This document shows positions 24,711-33,344 of a DNA stretch of 64,000 nucleotides, piece after piece; the first letter of the stretch is position 1; each line of letters starts with the position of its first letter. The stretch is from CAZZEX01 sp964653285 (lineage in GTDB: Bacteria; Chloroflexota; Anaerolineae; B4-G1), in NCBI GenBank assembly GCA_964653285.1, contig CAZZEX010000005.1, forward strand, positions 1 through 64,000. Direction: 5' to 3'. The notes beneath the pieces were generated by a model. That model was not told where the DNA came from and made no database searches. It saw only the letters and a program-made list of their open reading frames with translations. The position numbers were made by a program, and so were the translations under genes.

Positions 24711-26287
24711 TCACCAAGATTGAGCCACGGACGTTGCCCGCCCAGGCTGAAAACAGGCTGTATCTGGATTACATCGCAGGTACAGGCCCAGCCGCCGATT
24801 TTTTTTCACACGCGCCGCTGGATTTTGGCGCTGCGTTTGAGACACGCCGGGGCTACTCCTACCCGCGCCAGGAGATTGCGCGTCTCCTGGCCGAATACAA
24901 CAGTGGGTTGGGCGCAGGGGCTCGCACGTTGGCCAACGTCGCCGCTTTGGGCGATCCCGCCACCTTTTGCGTGATCGCCGGGCAGCAGGCCGGTTTCCTG
25001 GGCGGCCCGGTTTACACGGCCTACAAGATCATCACCACGATTCGGTTGGCTGCGCACTTGCAAGAGACACTGGGAACCCGGTTCGTCCCGGTGTTTTGGC
25101 TGGCTACGGAGGACCACGACTTTCACGAGATCAACCACGCCTACTTTACTCAGCGCGACGGTGAAGTAGGACGGGTGAAGTTTGATTGGAGACAAGCGGC
25201 CCATCCCATCGCCGATCTGCCCATCACCGCAAGCGTGACCCGCGCCTACAGTGACTATTTCGAGAAACTCTTGCCAGGGCCATTCCACTCACGATCCCAA
25301 GCGCTGTTTGCACCCCGACCTGGAGAGGATTTTTGCGCCTGGCACGCTCGAATCTGGGCGAACCTTTTCACCGAGCACGGCCTGGTGATCGTCGAACCGA
25401 GGACTCTGCATCCACTGGCAAGCGGCTTTTTCCAACGCGCACTGGAGCAGAGCGACGAGATTCGCAATCGTCTGGATGACGTCGCACGCCGTCTGCGCAC
25501 CGACGGATACCGGCCCGCGCTGACCTCGCTACAGGCGGGGCAGTTGTATACGTTCGACGCGACGGGGCGCCGGGTGCGGGTGCAAGAGCCAGGTGCCCAT
25601 CTCGCCGCAGCGACAGTGCACCCGGAGCGCTACTCCACCGGCGCTGCCCTGCGTCCCCTGTTCGCCGATGCGATACTCCCAGTCGTGGCCAGCGTGCTCG
25701 GCCCCGGCGAGATTGCCTACCAGGCCATGTTGCGCCCGCTCTACGACCTGTTTGACCTGCCTCAGCCGCTTCTGTTCCCGCGCAAGAGTTACACCGTCAT
25801 CTCCGCCGGCCAGGCCAGGCAAATCGCCCGTTACGAGACAAACGTGCGCGCCATTTTGACCGGGCAACTGGACGTGGACGGTACGTTCCGCAGTCTCGTG
25901 CCGGCGTCCGAACGGGCACTCTTCGACCAGGCACGGCGCGAACTGGCAGAAGCGCTCGCGCCGCTGCGGCCCTATTTGAAGGACATTGATCCCGGCCTGG
26001 GGAAAACCTGGAAACAGACGCTGGCTAACTCGACGCGCAACCTGGACAAACTCGAAGACCGGGCTGTGAGGGCGCGGATGAGCCGGTCGGGGTTATCCAA
26101 AAGAGAGTTGCAGGCCCTACGAAACACCTTGTTACCCAGGGGACGGCTGCAGGAGCGCGTCTTCCCTCTGTCCTACTTTGTCAACGACTACGGCAGGAGG
26201 TTCGTAGACGAGATACTCTCCGCCGGCGAGTTGGCCGATTTCTCGCACCACGTACTCACTCTGGAGGAAGGGCATGCCGAAAGTTGA
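24707..26287 (+). CDS. bshC: Bacillithiol biosynthesis cysteine-adding enzyme BshC
   Basis: A 526-residue protein, normal for BshC, which joins cysteine to glucosaminyl-malate in the last step of bacillithiol synthesis. Signatures: IAGQQAGFLGGPVYTAYKI (about 86-104), then PVFWLATEDHDFHEINHAY (about 125-143), PLFADAILPVVASVLGPGEIAYQ, and a coiled-coil region before the C-terminal LQERVFPLSYF. The start is TTG at 24707 inside the previous stop (TTGA). The stop overlaps bshB1 by 14 bases. Confidence 0.93.
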   Translation: MITKIEPRTLPAQAENRLYLDYIAGTGPAADFFSHAPLDFGAAFETRRGYSYPRQEIARLLAEYNSGLGAGARTLANVAALGDPATFCVIAGQQAGFLGGPVYTAYKIITTIRLAAHLQETLGTRFVPVFWLATEDHDFHEINHAYFTQRDGEVGRVKFDWRQAAHPIADLPITASVTRAYSDYFEKLLPGPFHSRSQALFAPRPGEDFCAWHARIWANLFTEHGLVIVEPRTLHPLASGFFQRALEQSDEIRNRLDDVARRLRTDGYRPALTSLQAGQLYTFDATGRRVRVQEPGAHLAAATVHPERYSTGAALRPLFADAILPVVASVLGPGEIAYQAMLRPLYDLFDLPQPLLFPRKSYTVISAGQARQIARYETNVRAILTGQLDVDGTFRSLVPASERALFDQARRELAEALAPLRPYLKDIDPGLGKTWKQTLANSTRNLDKLEDRAVRARMSRSGLSKRELQALRNTLLPRGRLQERVFPLSYFVNDYGRRFVDEILSAGELADFSHHVLTLEEGHAES

Positions 26288-26990
26288 CGTGATGGCCTTT
26301 GGCGCCCATCCCGACGACATCGAACTTGGCTGTGGAGGCACGCTCATCAAACTCACGGAGATGGATCATTCCGTCGTCCTGGTGGACATGGTACAGGGCG
26401 AGATGGGGACCAGGGGCACAGTCGAGACCCGCAGGGCCGAGGCTGCCGCCGCTGCCAAAATCATCGGCGCGGTCGCGCGCGAGAATCTGAAACTGCAAGA
26501 TGGCAACGTCCGCGCCGACGAGGAAGCCAAACGCCGGGTAGTCGAGGCCGTCCGCAAACACCGCCCGCGCCTGGTGTTCATCCCCTACTACGAGGACCGG
26601 CACCCCGACCACTATCACGCCAGTCAAGTGGCCTACGAGGGCATCTTCCTGGCCGGCTTGAGACAGTACGAAACGGGGCAGGAGAGTTATCGCCCCTCCA
26701 GGGTGCTCTACTATATGGGCTGGTACGAGTTCGAGCCGACGTTCATCGTGGACATCAGCGCGCAGTTTGACCGAAAGATGAAGGCGATCTATGCTTTTTC
26801 CACACAGTTCAAGCCGGACGACTCGTTCTACGAGCAGACTCGCCTCACGTCGCGCCAGTACAACTGGGCGCTCGTCCACAGGATGGCCTATTACGGCTCG
26901 CTGATCGGCAAGCAGTATGGAGAGGGCTTTTTGATTCGTGGTAAGATGGAGGTCGAGAATCCTTTGGAAGTCAAATTCTCATCTTTTTGA
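26274..26990 (+). CDS. bshB1: Bacillithiol biosynthesis deacetylase BshB1 (LmbE/PIG-L family)
   Basis: A 238-residue zinc deacetylase that removes acetate from GlcNAc-malate. ATG 26274 follows GGAGGAAGGGC. The metal site is FGAHPDDIELGCGGTL (His-Pro-Asp-Asp, about 9-24), with a third His in YYEDRHPDHYHAS. The IEL.CGGT core and the YYMGWYEFEPTFIVDIS and QFKPDDSFYEQTRLT stretches fit BshB1 better than the GlcNAc-inositol deacetylase MshB. It lies between bshC and bshA. Confidence 0.92.
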   Translation: MPKVDVMAFGAHPDDIELGCGGTLIKLTEMDHSVVLVDMVQGEMGTRGTVETRRAEAAAAAKIIGAVARENLKLQDGNVRADEEAKRRVVEAVRKHRPRLVFIPYYEDRHPDHYHASQVAYEGIFLAGLRQYETGQESYRPSRVLYYMGWYEFEPTFIVDISAQFDRKMKAIYAFSTQFKPDDSFYEQTRLTSRQYNWALVHRMAYYGSLIGKQYGEGFLIRGKMEVENPLEVKFSSF

Positions 26991-27000
26991 AAGGAGCGCA

Positions 27001-28116
27001 ATGCGCATCGGAATTACCTGCTATCCGACCCACGGCGGCAGCGGCGTCGTAGCCACCGAGTTGGGTAAACACCTGGCCGAGCGTGGCCACGAGGTGGCGT
27101 TCACTTGCTATTCCGCGCCGTTGCGGTTGGCCGAACTGCCACCTCGCGTCTCTTTTCACGACGTAGACATCGTCGAGTACCCCTTGCTCAAGAACTTTCC
27201 CTACACTCTGGCGCTCGCCTCCAAGATGGCCAATGTAGCGCGGATGAAGCGGCTTCAGATCTTGCACGTGCATTACGCGATCCCATTCGCCGCCGCCGCG
27301 CTGCTGGCCAGACAGACCGTGCCAGAACTAGACCTCAAAATCGTGACCACCTTGCACGGCACGGACGTGATGTTGGTCGGCAACAATCCCTCCTTCAAAC
27401 CGGTGACAGCGATGGTGATCGAACAATCCAATGCTGTGACAGCGGTGTCTAATTTTTTGAAAGACGAGGTTTATCGTCAGTTTCAGGTGAGTAAAGAGAT
27501 CAGTGTCATCTACAACTTTATTGATCCGGTGCGGCACGATCATCCAATTCCACCGTGCATCCCCCCGTGCGGCGGCCCAGAGCAATACACGCTGATGCAC
27601 ATCTCCAACTTTCGACCGGTCAAGCGCGTCAGAGACGTGATTGAGATATTCGCCCACGTCACAAAAAAGATCAATGCACGCTTGATTATGGTCGGAGATG
27701 GGCCCGACGCGGGGCTGGCGGCGCATAAGGCGCAGGAGTTGGGTGTCGCAGATAGAGTGAGGTTTATTGGCGTCGTGGACCGGGTGGCCCCGCTATTGCG
27801 GGCCGCCAACCTGCTGCTGCTCCCCAGTCAGGCGGAGAGTTTCGGACTGGTGGCCCTCGAAGCGATGGCCAGCGGCGTGCCGGTCATCGCCAGCGACGCC
27901 GGTGGGCTGCCAGAGGTCGTCGAGCACGGCGTTACGGGCTTTCTGGCCCCGGTCGGCGACGTGGAAAAGATGGCCGGCTACGCCGTTCGTCTCCTGTCTG
28001 ACCGTGCACTGTGCCAGGCATTTTCTCAGGCCGCTCGCAAACGCGCGGTCGAGCGCTTCGACTACCACGACATCGTCCCACAGTATGAGGCTGTCTACGA
28101 ACGAGTGCTGGCGTAG
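27001..28116 (+). CDS. bshA: Bacillithiol biosynthesis glycosyltransferase BshA
   Basis: A 371-residue GT4 enzyme that couples GlcNAc from UDP-GlcNAc to L-malate, the first step of bacillithiol synthesis. ATG 27001 is preceded by GAAAGGAGCGCA. It opens with [20 protein letters not shown] (about 1-20), the BshA signature, followed by [19 protein letters not shown] and [17 protein letters not shown]; the C-terminal nucleotide-binding EX7E motif is in [18 protein letters not shown]. With bshB1 and bshC the core pathway is complete. The operon ends here, with a convergent gene 21 bases away. Confidence 0.93.
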   Translation: MRIGITCYPTHGGSGVVATELGKHLAERGHEVAFTCYSAPLRLAELPPRVSFHDVDIVEYPLLKNFPYTLALASKMANVARMKRLQILHVHYAIPFAAAALLARQTVPELDLKIVTTLHGTDVMLVGNNPSFKPVTAMVIEQSNAVTAVSNFLKDEVYRQFQVSKEISVIYNFIDPVRHDHPIPPCIPPCGGPEQYTLMHISNFRPVKRVRDVIEIFAHVTKKINARLIMVGDGPDAGLAAHKAQELGVADRVRFIGVVDRVAPLLRAANLLLLPSQAESFGLVALEAMASGVPVIASDAGGLPEVVEHGVTGFLAPVGDVEKMAGYAVRLLSDRALCQAFSQAARKRAVERFDYHDIVPQYEAVYERVLA

Positions 28117-28137
28117 AGGCACTCTTGCGGGAAGGTA

Positions 28138-28581
28138 TCAGGTATCGTCGCTGTCGCGTTTCGTCAGGTAGTGGATACCTGTGTCAATCTCGGCGTAGCC
28201 TGCTTTTTGAAACAGTGCCAGTGATGCGGGATTATCACTTTCGACGAGGGCTGCGATGACGTGCATGCCCTGCTCGCGCAGCACCTCTTCGGCCGCCGCA
28301 ATCAGTCGGACCCCATGGCCTTGCCTGCGGTGGTCGGGGTCTACTGCCAGCCGGTTGATCCACCCCTTGCGACTGTCGTGGGTAGCGACGACCGCACCCA
28401 CCAGTTGGCCATCCACTTCCAACCCCAGGATCGTCTGGACGGTGCTGGCGAGTTGTCGGGCCAGGCTGGCGCGACTGTCGCGCCCCTGGGGGCTGAGCGA
28501 GTGCAGCCCCGCCCGCTGCCACAGCGCCAGCAATGCGTCGTAGTCGCCCAGCCCCAGCCTACGTATGTGATCACCATGCAT
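28138..28581 (-). CDS. GNAT N-acetyltransferase
   Basis: A 147-residue acetyltransferase; ATG 28581 (MHGDHIRRLGLGDYDAL) follows AGAAAGGG. The acetyl-CoA site is INRLAVDPDHRRQGHGVRLI (about 83-102), and the C-terminal DNPASLALFQKAGYAEID is typical of the family. Substrate unknown. It is convergent with the end of bshA. Alternative upstream ATGs lack a better ribosome binding site. Confidence 0.82.
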   Translation of the reverse strand: MHGDHIRRLGLGDYDALLALWQRAGLHSLSPQGRDSRASLARQLASTVQTILGLEVDGQLVGAVVATHDSRKGWINRLAVDPDHRRQGHGVRLIAAAEEVLREQGMHVIAALVESDNPASLALFQKAGYAEIDTGIHYLTKRDSDDT

Positions 28582-28614
28582 AGAAGTGCCCTTTCTAAAC
28601 CCACGCATCACGTT

Positions 28615-31600
28615 TTACTCTTTCCAGATGCCCTCTCCCACTCCCGCCACCATCCCTGGCGAGGGGTTGTAACTGGCGTAGAAATCGCGGGAGCAGTCGT
28701 CGCGGTCGGTGCCCGGCGGGTAGCGCTTGAGGGAAGCCCCCCGGGGGAAGTCCTCGCCGGGGTCCAGGGGGTAAGGTACTGTGCCAGCGCGGGGCTCGCC
28801 GCTCCAGGCAGCGCTGTCCACCAGCGTGCCACCCGCATCTAGCAGAACCACCTCGTCGCTCTTGTTCCCCAACGCCAGGCCAGAGCCATCCCAGGAGCCC
28901 ACGGGCACCAGGTCGGGCACGGCGGCGTCACAATCTGTCCACTCGTAGGCGGGGTTGAAGCCGTAGGCGGCGGAGAAGTTCGTCGCGCAGGCCGCCACCA
29001 CGACCGCCTGACCGTGGAGGAGTTGCGTCCCGGCGGGAAAGGCATAGCGGCCATCGCCAAAGTCCCCTACGTTAATGGCGTCCCCCACCGTCCAGCCGGA
29101 GATGTCGCCCTCGAGGCCAGGGTTGTAGAGTTCAATCCATTCCTTACCGGCGTCGTCACCGTCGGGGTTAGCGAAGACTTCGGTGACCAGGGGATAGTCG
29201 GCTGGAGGAATGTAGTCACGCATCACCAGGGGCAGGTAGAGGCGGTGGATCATCGGGGCGTGGCCCATGTTCCAGTCGTGGTCGAAGACGTCCAGCATCC
29301 AATCGTAGGCCTCCGCCGAGCGGAATTGGAGCGCCACTTCGCGGTTGTTCTTGTTGGAGGTCTCGGTGCCATTGATGCTCCCCAGGTGTACCCAGCGCTC
29401 GTCGCCCACGCTCACCAGGAAGGCCTTGGCGTGGATTCCCAGGCCGGTGACGTTCGCCAGGCAACAGGTGAGGTTCAGCCCCTCCTGCGCGGCGATTCCG
29501 TTGAGGGCCAGGCAGGTCTCGGTGTTCTTGGAATCGTAGTAATCGTCCAGGAGGACGCGGACCTCGGCCTCCCGTCGGGCCGCTGCGATGATGGCCTGGA
29601 GGCGGGGATTGAGTCCGGCTGGGCCGGCGCCGGTGGTCCAGGTGAGTGGCTCGTTCAGTTGCATCACACCGATTTGGTCGCCGATCCCAGCGTGGCCCAA
29701 GAGGCCCAGGAGGCCATCCCGGTCGCGCAGTGCGTTCTCGGGTGCGTGGAGCACGGTGACGTGGATAGCGCTTGTCGCCAGCGGGGCGATGAAGGGGGCG
29801 GTGTAAGTCGTCCAGTCCGGCGGAGGCAGCGGGGTGAAACCTTCGGGCGGTCCATCAGTGCCATCGTAAGGGGCGACGTCCAGGTGGTGCATGGGGTCGC
29901 AGTCACGACGGAATATCTCCGCCAGGCGGGCGACGACGCCGGGGCTGTCGGTCACCGCTACGAAGCCGCGGTGTCCCATGGTGCCATTCTCCTTGGGATC
30001 GGAGGGCATTGAGTTCTCGCCGAAGTTGTCGCTGCTCACCAGCGCCAATCGGTCATCCACCAGGATGAACTTGGCGTGCTGGAAGCGGTAGCGGGGGGCG
30101 GTCTCGCCGATGAAGTAGACGGCGCTGGTGGGCGGGTTGTGCAGACGTTGGACAATCCACTTTTCCACGTCGTCTATGCCTCCGCAAGGACCGCTCTCCA
30201 GCAGGATGGTCACCACCACCCCGGCCTGTATACGGTCGCTGATGACTTGATAGAGGGCCCCGCTTTCCAGTGTGTAGGCCTCGATGCGCAGGCTGTGTTG
30301 GGCCGAACCGATCGTCTGCGAGACCACGTTCAGTGTACCCTCCGGAGCCACGGCCAGGGTGAAGTTGGCCGTGGTGGTGATCTCCGCCGGGGAGAACAGA
30401 TCCTCCAGGTCCCAGCCGGGGTAGCGCAGTTTGCGCCCGTCAATGAGGTCATCCGGGTACTGGGCCCAGTCGGCGGCGGTGTCTGTGTCCGGAACGGGGC
30501 GGCCTGTGGCCTGGTCCAATTTGCGGTAGAGTACCTGCCCGGCGCCGTAACCCGCGTAGGGGTAGGGAACGGCGGGGCCAACCCAGCCCTCGGAGGCCGA
30601 CCCTGTGCCGTAGGCCAAACCGTCCGCCGCGTTCCCATCGGCGTCCAGCAGGTAGGCCCTGTCGCCAGCGTCAGCCAGGAAGCCAATCGGCCAACTCCCG
30701 TTGAGCGTGGGGACAGGGCGTGTGATGGCCTGGGCAGCCCAGTCGGCGTCAAATCCCCAGACGGGGTAGAAGCCGTCTGCGTCCTGGGCCAGCCAGAGGG
30801 TCTGCCCTGGTCCGATGGTTGCGGTGGCCGGGAAGGAGACGCCGCCGGTGCCGAGGCCATCGTTCAGCCGCCATCCGTCCAGGGAGACAGTATGAGGACT
30901 CAGGTTGATGAGCGCGGCAGCCTCTTTGCCTTTCCCATCATAGTTGACCGGCTCCAGGGCGTAGAGGCGGATGTGAGGGATAACGGTCGTCGTCCACTCG
31001 TAGGCATTATTCATTGTGAGCATCTCGCTGGCGGTGGTTGTGGCGGTGACCAGGTTGGTGAAGGTGCTGGAGGCGGTGTCGGTCACCCGGCCGGTGACGG
31101 TGATGAGGTGCCGGGTGCCGGCGGGCACAGCGCTGAGTTGCCAGACCAGGTGGCGTCCGAAGGGGACGAAGGTAAACGGACTGCCCTGGGTGACGAAGCC
31201 CACAGCGACGGGGAGAGTGTCGGTCACGCGCACAGTGGTGGCGGTGATGGAGCCGGTGTTGCTGAGGGCGATGTAGTAGGTGATGAGGTTGCCGGGGGTG
31301 GCGGTGTCCGGGCCGGTCTTGGCGACGACCAGGTCGGCTACGAGGTCCGGCGTACCAACCTGCTGGAAACTGACGTCGTCGTAGGTTGCGGCGCAGGGCG
31401 TAGCGCCCACCGGATTCAGCATCAGCCGCACTCGGCACGAGTGAGCACTGGCAGGGGCGGTGATTGGTCCCGTGGCGAGGAAGCGATAGGCGGGGTCGTC
31501 CACCGTCAGGCGAGTCGTCGAGTCGTCGTGGCTTAGCTCGGTGCCAGAACTGTCGTCGGACGCATACCAGGAAACGCGCAGGTAGACCTCTTCAACGTCG

Positions 31601-31956
31601 GGCTCGTCTTTCACCGCCCAGGCGGAGAAAACATAGGCGACCCTTTCAGTGGCGTCTACAATCTGGTAAACCCATTTAGTGGTGCTGGTGCTGCTTTCAA
31701 AGCGGGCCGCGTAGGAACCGCTGTGCACTGGTGAACCGACCTGGGTCGATGTGCCTCCCCACTTGCCCCAGTGGTCTGGCACGTTCCCGGTGGCGTCCTC
31801 AAAGCCTGGGTTCAGCAATAACTCTGTCCCCGCAGGTGCCAGCGGTGCCGTCACCTCCGCCGCCCGCGCTTGCGTGCGTAGCCCGCTCACCACCGCCCCC
31901 ACCGCCAGCAGCCCGCCCAACAGACAGGCCCCCGCCAGCCAGATCATGCGCTTCAT
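28615..31956 (-). CDS. Secreted phospholipase D-like protein with lamin-tail and DUF11-type domains
   Basis: A 1113-residue protein. ATG 31956 follows GGAGGTGGGCG and opens a signal peptide (RMIWLAGACLLGGLLAVGAV). Then: a carbohydrate-binding-like module (LLLNPGFEDATGNVPDHWG), a DUF11-type repeat (VVAKTGPDTATPGNLITYYI), a lamin-tail-like domain (LINLSPHTVSLDGWRLNDG), a PLD half with the HxK motif in FQHAKFILVDDRLALVSSDN (about 627), a second PLD half with IHAKAFLVSVGD and LGSINGTE (about 843), LYLPLVMRD, and a second lamin-tail domain (GKEWIELYNPGLEGDISGW). Both HxK motifs are intact, so phosphodiesterase activity on lipid or nucleic acid outside the cell is likely. Confidence 0.85.
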   Translation of the reverse strand: MKRMIWLAGACLLGGLLAVGAVVSGLRTQARAAEVTAPLAPAGTELLLNPGFEDATGNVPDHWGKWGGTSTQVGSPVHSGSYAARFESSTSTTKWVYQIVDATERVAYVFSAWAVKDEPDVEEVYLRVSWYASDDSSGTELSHDDSTTRLTVDDPAYRFLATGPITAPASAHSCRVRLMLNPVGATPCAATYDDVSFQQVGTPDLVADLVVAKTGPDTATPGNLITYYIALSNTGSITATTVRVTDTLPVAVGFVTQGSPFTFVPFGRHLVWQLSAVPAGTRHLITVTGRVTDTASSTFTNLVTATTTASEMLTMNNAYEWTTTVIPHIRLYALEPVNYDGKGKEAAALINLSPHTVSLDGWRLNDGLGTGGVSFPATATIGPGQTLWLAQDADGFYPVWGFDADWAAQAITRPVPTLNGSWPIGFLADAGDRAYLLDADGNAADGLAYGTGSASEGWVGPAVPYPYAGYGAGQVLYRKLDQATGRPVPDTDTAADWAQYPDDLIDGRKLRYPGWDLEDLFSPAEITTTANFTLAVAPEGTLNVVSQTIGSAQHSLRIEAYTLESGALYQVISDRIQAGVVVTILLESGPCGGIDDVEKWIVQRLHNPPTSAVYFIGETAPRYRFQHAKFILVDDRLALVSSDNFGENSMPSDPKENGTMGHRGFVAVTDSPGVVARLAEIFRRDCDPMHHLDVAPYDGTDGPPEGFTPLPPPDWTTYTAPFIAPLATSAIHVTVLHAPENALRDRDGLLGLLGHAGIGDQIGVMQLNEPLTWTTGAGPAGLNPRLQAIIAAARREAEVRVLLDDYYDSKNTETCLALNGIAAQEGLNLTCCLANVTGLGIHAKAFLVSVGDERWVHLGSINGTETSNKNNREVALQFRSAEAYDWMLDVFDHDWNMGHAPMIHRLYLPLVMRDYIPPADYPLVTEVFANPDGDDAGKEWIELYNPGLEGDISGWTVGDAINVGDFGDGRYAFPAGTQLLHGQAVVVAACATNFSAAYGFNPAYEWTDCDAAVPDLVPVGSWDGSGLALGNKSDEVVLLDAGGTLVDSAAWSGEPRAGTVPYPLDPGEDFPRGASLKRYPPGTDRDDCSRDFYASYNPSPGMVAGVGEGIWKE

Positions 31957-32117
31957 CGCCCACCTCCTCAATGCCTTCTCGCTGGGTCCACCGTCCGCCG
32001 ACGCCTGCAGGCCGGAGGGATCCGGACGAAGATAGGGTGTAGTGGCCCCACACCATCCAGCCACCCCAAGGTGGCACGGCAGTTCACGCCACGTATGTAC
32101 GACTGATTACCTCGCTG

Positions 32118-33326
32118 TTATCGCGGTTCCATAGTGATGCAATCAGCCGGGCATACCTCGGGGCACAGCCCACAGCCGTAGCACTTGTCCTTGTCTACCT
32201 CTGGATAGCCGTCGGTATCAATCTTGTAGGCCTGGTGTCCGCCGTCCTGGCACGAGATGATGCACCGGCCACACTTGGTGCAGCGGGATTTGTCCACAGA
32301 AGCCACCGCATGCTTGATCGGGTTCAGTGCGGGGTGGGGCACGATGTTGGGCAGTGCCTTGCCGACCAACTCCTCCGCTGACTTCATGCCCTTGGACTCC
32401 AGGAAGTAGGCCAGGCCCTCTTTCAGGTCATTTACAATGTCTACGCCATAGAGCATGACCGCCGTGCAGACCTGGATCAGCGTCGCGCCCACGCCCATGT
32501 ACTCGGCTGCATCATGCCACGTCGTCGCGCCACCGCTCGCCGCAACCTTGAGATCTTGGCCCGCGCCCAGTTCTGCCAGAACTCGCAACTCGAACGGCTT
32601 GAGGATTGCACCGACCATGCCAGCAAACGTTCCCTTGCCCTCGATATCGGGCAGGGGAGCAAGTGTGTCCAGGTCAATACCGATCAGGCCGTGCACCGAG
32701 TCGCACGCAGTCAGCGCCGTAGCCCCGGCTTCCTTGACTGCCCGAGCGATCGAAACGATGTCGGTGACATCAGAGGTCAGCTTGGGCACCACCGGCAGGC
32801 CATCGGCTGCCTCCACGATCCAACTCACGATTTTGTAAGCCTCTTCTGGAACCTGCCCCACCATCAGGTGCTTACCCTCGAAGGGCGAATCAGTCGGGCA
32901 GGACATGGAGACCTCCAGGTAGTCGGCGCCGGCCTCGATCGACCTGCGGGTTAGCGTCTGCCACGACTCTTTGGTGGTCCCCCAGATGCTAGTCGCCACT
33001 ACCTTGGTGGGAAATTCCTCCTTGAGCGATCTGACAGCGTGCTCCATCTCGTCCATGTGGAACTCAGAGATATTATCAATATTGCCTAACCCAAGCACTT
33101 TCCCCTGAAACCTGAAGCCTGCAATGCAAGGGTAGGCGATATCAACCACGTAATCTTCCATAGACGTGGTCTTGAGTATTGCCCCAGCCCAACCTGCCCG
33201 GAAGGCGTCCCGCACCATCTCGTAGGTGTCGGTGGGGGGGGCGGAGGCCAAGACGAAGGGGCTATCGAACTTGAGACCGCAATACTCCATCGAAAGATCT
33301 ACATCCGGGGCCTTGTAGATAGACAT
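32118..33326 (-). CDS. preA: Dihydropyrimidine dehydrogenase subunit PreA-like, copy 1
   Basis: A 402-residue flavoprotein; ATG 33326 follows GAAAGGAGAC. The N-terminal dihydroorotate-dehydrogenase barrel has FDSPFVLASAPPT, the active-site segment LEVSMSCPTDSP with its Cys present, and the FMN-binding VAASGGATTW and GATLIQVCTAVML. The C-terminus has two ferredoxin clusters, CTKCGRCIISC and CYGCGLCPEVCPADC. With PreT it reduces uracil or thymine in known bacteria. It is the last gene of the long minus-strand cluster and directly follows a PreT gene (18 bases), so the pair is likely a working enzyme. Confidence 0.88.
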   Translation of the reverse strand: MSIYKAPDVDLSMEYCGLKFDSPFVLASAPPTDTYEMVRDAFRAGWAGAILKTTSMEDYVVDIAYPCIAGFRFQGKVLGLGNIDNISEFHMDEMEHAVRSLKEEFPTKVVATSIWGTTKESWQTLTRRSIEAGADYLEVSMSCPTDSPFEGKHLMVGQVPEEAYKIVSWIVEAADGLPVVPKLTSDVTDIVSIARAVKEAGATALTACDSVHGLIGIDLDTLAPLPDIEGKGTFAGMVGAILKPFELRVLAELGAGQDLKVAASGGATTWHDAAEYMGVGATLIQVCTAVMLYGVDIVNDLKEGLAYFLESKGMKSAEELVGKALPNIVPHPALNPIKHAVASVDKSRCTKCGRCIISCQDGGHQAYKIDTDGYPEVDKDKCYGCGLCPEVCPADCITMEPR

Positions 33327-33344
33327 TCTAGTCTCCTTTCAACT

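Noticed and set aside
30076..31536. A 486-codon plus-strand frame opposite the PLD protein
   Set aside because: Gly/Val/Arg-rich shadow of a gene with signal peptide, PLD motifs and ribosome binding site.
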